From the NCBI GenBank assembly GCA_946482655.1, contig CAMLSA010000081.1, forward strand, positions 1 through 14,689: a stretch of DNA of 14,689 nucleotides, read 5' to 3'. Source of the DNA: an uncultured Sphingomonas sp. (lineage in GTDB: Bacteria; Pseudomonadota; Alphaproteobacteria; Sphingomonadales; Sphingomonadaceae). Below, piece after piece: positions 13,172 to 14,689 of the stretch. The position numbers and the translations under genes are program-made. How positions within the stretch are numbered: position 1 is the stretch's first letter; every line of letters begins with the position of its first letter. A model generated the notes under the pieces. The model ran no database searches. It was given only the letters and a program-made list of their open reading frames with translations, and was not told where the DNA came from.

Positions 13172-13534
13172 TCAATCCCGCTCGGGATAGAGTTCGAAGC
13201 GCCGTTCGCCGATGAGGATCCGTTCGGCCTTGATCAGCCGCGCCTTGGGGTCGGCCGAGGGCTCGCCCGAGATGCGCAGGATCGCGCCGGGCGCGAGATC
13301 GCTGTCCTTGAGCCCCGCCTGCGCGTTGCGCCAGGGCTGGCCGACCTCGACCGTCCATATCGCGCCCTTCACGTCCATGGTCAGCAGGCCGTGCGGGTTG
13401 CCGAGCTTCGCCCGCGTCACCTTGCCGGCGATCTCGATATTCTTGCCGGTCGTCCACGACCAGCCATGGTGCGCGGCCGCGGCCGCAGGCAGCGCGAGGC
13501 CGAGCGAAAGAGCGGTGAGCGCGAATCGGGGCAC
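13172..13534 (-). CDS. Periplasmic DUF6152 family protein
   Basis: The 120-residue protein has a signal peptide (MPRFALTALSLGLALPAAAA) followed by the mature start HHGWSWTTGKNIEIAGKV. The blocks LGNPHGLLTMDVKG, WTVEVGQPWRN and EPSADPKARLIKAERI fit DUF6152, a small beta-rich secreted family of unknown function. The HHGW at the mature N-terminus may bind metal (copper has been suggested for similar N-termini; inference here). The start is GTG 13534, supported by AGGAG seven bases upstream. The stop touches the GTG of the membrane protein gene, so the two products probably act together at the inner membrane. Confidence 0.85.
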   Translation of the reverse strand: MPRFALTALSLGLALPAAAAAHHGWSWTTGKNIEIAGKVTRAKLGNPHGLLTMDVKGAIWTVEVGQPWRNAQAGLKDSDLAPGAILRISGEPSADPKARLIKAERILIGERRFELYPERD

Positions 13535-13649
13535 CGGCTATCTCCTGTTCTCACCGGACCATAGCATCTTTTTTTGCTGCGCGTGCCGCCGCTAGCTGGC
13601 CGCGTGGCGTTCTGGGGTCGTGCGTTCCCGGCGATACCCCAGCCGCACG

Positions 13650-14120
13650 TCAGCGGCTGATCCGCTTCAACCGCACCACCGCCTCGTCGAGCGCGGAGAG
13701 GAAGCGCGACCGATCGCTCTTGCCGAAGGGCGCGGGTCCGCCGATGGCGGGGGCCGCGGCGCCCGCGCGCAGATCGGCCATGATCGCCCGGGTCGCGACC
13801 GCGGCGCCGATCGAATTGGCCGTGAAGGGCTTGCCGGCGGGCGAGATCACCGTCGCACCCGCCTTGATGCAGCGATCGGCGAGCAGGATGTCGGCGGTGA
13901 TCACCATCGTCGCCGGTCCGCTCGCCTCGGCTATCCAGTCGTCCGCCGCATCGAACCCCGCGCCCACCACCACCTTCTCGATCAGCGGATGGCGGGGGAC
14001 GCGCAGATGCGCGTTGCTGACCAGGGTGACCGGCACCTCATGGCGCCAGGCGACCTTGTAGATCTCGTCCTTCACGGGGCAGGCGTCGGCATCGACGAGG
14101 ATGCGGAGGATGTTGCTCAT
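13650..14120 (-). CDS. YaiI/YqxD family protein (UPF0178/DUF188)
   Basis: The 156-residue protein starts MSNILRILVDADACPVKDEI. DADACPVK, VVVGAGFDAADDWIAE and VITADILLADRCIKAGATVI are the family signatures: conserved Asp residues in a NYN/PIN-like nuclease fold, although activity has not been shown for most members. It has no signal peptide and its length is normal. ATG 14120 is preferred to TTG 14135, which would add five residues. The Shine-Dalgarno is poor. It lies downstream of gyrB on the same strand, 103 bases away, with a hairpin in between. Confidence 0.92.
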   Translation of the reverse strand: MSNILRILVDADACPVKDEIYKVAWRHEVPVTLVSNAHLRVPRHPLIEKVVVGAGFDAADDWIAEASGPATMVITADILLADRCIKAGATVISPAGKPFTANSIGAAVATRAIMADLRAGAAAPAIGGPAPFGKSDRSRFLSALDEAVVRLKRISR

Positions 14121-14148
14121 TGCCGGGCCCGGCAACCTCTATTCCCGT

Positions 14149-14170
14149 GATCCCGGCGAGAGCGGGGGTC
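14149..14170. repeat. REP-like imperfect palindrome downstream of gyrB
   Basis: GATCCCGGC-GAGA-GCGGGGGTC forms an imperfect hairpin resembling the ATCCCGGCGAAGGCCGGGATCC-type repeats common in sphingomonad intergenic DNA. It lies between gyrB and the YaiI gene and may also end gyrB transcription. Only one copy is visible, so repeat status is by resemblance. Confidence 0.4.
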
Positions 14171-14223
14171 CATGCCCTGGCCTCGGTGGTGAAAGTCGTG
14201 CGGCGCGACATCGAGCCGAGCGC

Positions 14224-14689
14224 CTAGACATCCAGGTTCGCCACGTTGAGCGCGTTCTCCTGGATGAACTCGCGGCGCGGTTCGACCACGTCGCCCATCA
14301 GCCGGGTGAAGATCTCGTCGGCGACGTCGGCCTGGTCGGCCTCGACCCGAAGGAGCGAGCGGTTGGACGGATCGAGCGTGGTCTCCCACAATTGCTCCGC
14401 GTTCATTTCGCCCAACCCTTTGTAGCGCTGGAACTTCAGTCCCCTGCGCCCCGCGGCGAGGACGGCGTCGAGCAGCTCGGACGGGCGAGTGACCTGCACC
14501 GTCTTGCCCTTGGTCTCCTGCTCCTCGGCGGGCTCCTCTCCCTCCTCGGCCGCGGCCTCCTGGGCGCCCGACTGCTTCAGCGTCTTGAGCTGCGTCGGCA
14601 CTACATAAGTGGTCGCCTGTTCGGCAGCGAGCGCGTGCAGCTTGCGGGCTTCCGTAGAAGCTATGAAGGAAGGCTCGATGATGAAGGCG
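14224..14689 (-). CDS. gyrB: DNA gyrase subunit B, C-terminal part (5' end outside window)
   Basis: The frame is open to the window edge and ends with TAG at 14224. The translation starts [20 protein letters not shown]. After an acidic insert ([14 protein letters not shown]) it continues [40 protein letters not shown] and [11 protein letters not shown]. The RYKGLGEMN block and the NVANLDV end identify GyrB rather than ParE. This is the end of the TOPRIM/C-terminal domain that, with GyrA, introduces negative supercoils. About 155 residues of roughly 800-850 are in view. The Glu-rich linker is likely a surface loop; I see no frameshift. Confidence 0.96.
   Translation of the reverse strand, partial: AFIIEPSFIASTEARKLHALAAEQATTYVVPTQLKTLKQSGAQEAAAEEGEEPAEEQETKGKTVQVTRPSELLDAVLAAGRRGLKFQRYKGLGEMNAEQLWETTLDPSNRSLLRVEADQADVADEIFTRLMGDVVEPRREFIQENALNVANLDV

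Noticed and set aside
1..14689. CRISPR array, rRNA or tRNA genes
   Set aside because: No regularly spaced identical repeats with unique spacers, no tRNA cloverleaf or rRNA-like stretches were recognised; the ATACGATG copies are too short and close for CRISPR.

Overview
The window reads as chromosomal DNA of a GC-rich alphaproteobacterium, most likely a sphingomonad (Sphingomonadaceae). This rests on gene content and GC-rich codon use: an MmcB-type DNA repair protein, a YcgN cysteine-cluster protein, a PBP1A-type peptidoglycan synthase, a DUF3297 protein, a DUF465/YdcH protein, a pirin/WrbA cluster with a LysR regulator, a DUF6152 protein and the GyrB C-terminus. The species cannot be fixed from the sequence alone.

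Layout. (1) 1-2867: the 3' end of mmcB, a convergent secreted ankyrin-repeat gene, and a tightly packed + strand trio (SCO1/SenC lipoprotein, YcgN family, YgjP/DUF45-like zinc metallopeptidase) whose ends touch or overlap. (2) 2868-6603: all genes on the - strand: PBP1A-type bifunctional synthase, msrB, a short membrane protein, a DUF465 protein and a 67-residue protein. A gap near 5640-5765 holds a Crp/Fnr-like palindrome, a possible -10 element and a good intrinsic terminator on the + strand, which together suggest a small RNA. (3) 6859-9366: a mobile element. Perfect 24-bp inverted repeats at 6867-6890 and 9335-9358 are flanked by an exact 8-bp direct repeat (GAGATTTC), giving a 2,492-bp IS1595-family element. 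It carries a broken transposase on + and three - strand cargo genes: an unknown membrane protein, a DUF6471 protein and a putative winged-helix protein. It sits inside an aldose-1-epimerase-like gene that appears already reduced by an internal deletion. (4) 9410-12528: DUF3297, then a LysR regulator divergent from a pirin-wrbA-unknown gene cluster, plausibly a redox or quinone stress unit. (5) 12529-14689: hairpins between convergent genes, a translationally coupled DUF6152/membrane protein pair, a YaiI/YqxD protein, and the 3' end of gyrB.

The most unusual part is the IS element. Its termini and target duplication are intact, but the transposase carries at least three independent lesions (start frameshift, in-frame TAG, C-terminal deletion) and a neighbouring cargo gene is frameshifted too. 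DUF6471 looks like a small helix-turn-helix protein, and the DNA between it and the transposase holds copies of ATACGATG phased about two helical turns apart, which suggests a repressor/operator module carried by the element.

No rRNA, tRNA or CRISPR array was recognised. All product names come from reading the translations; no database search was possible.
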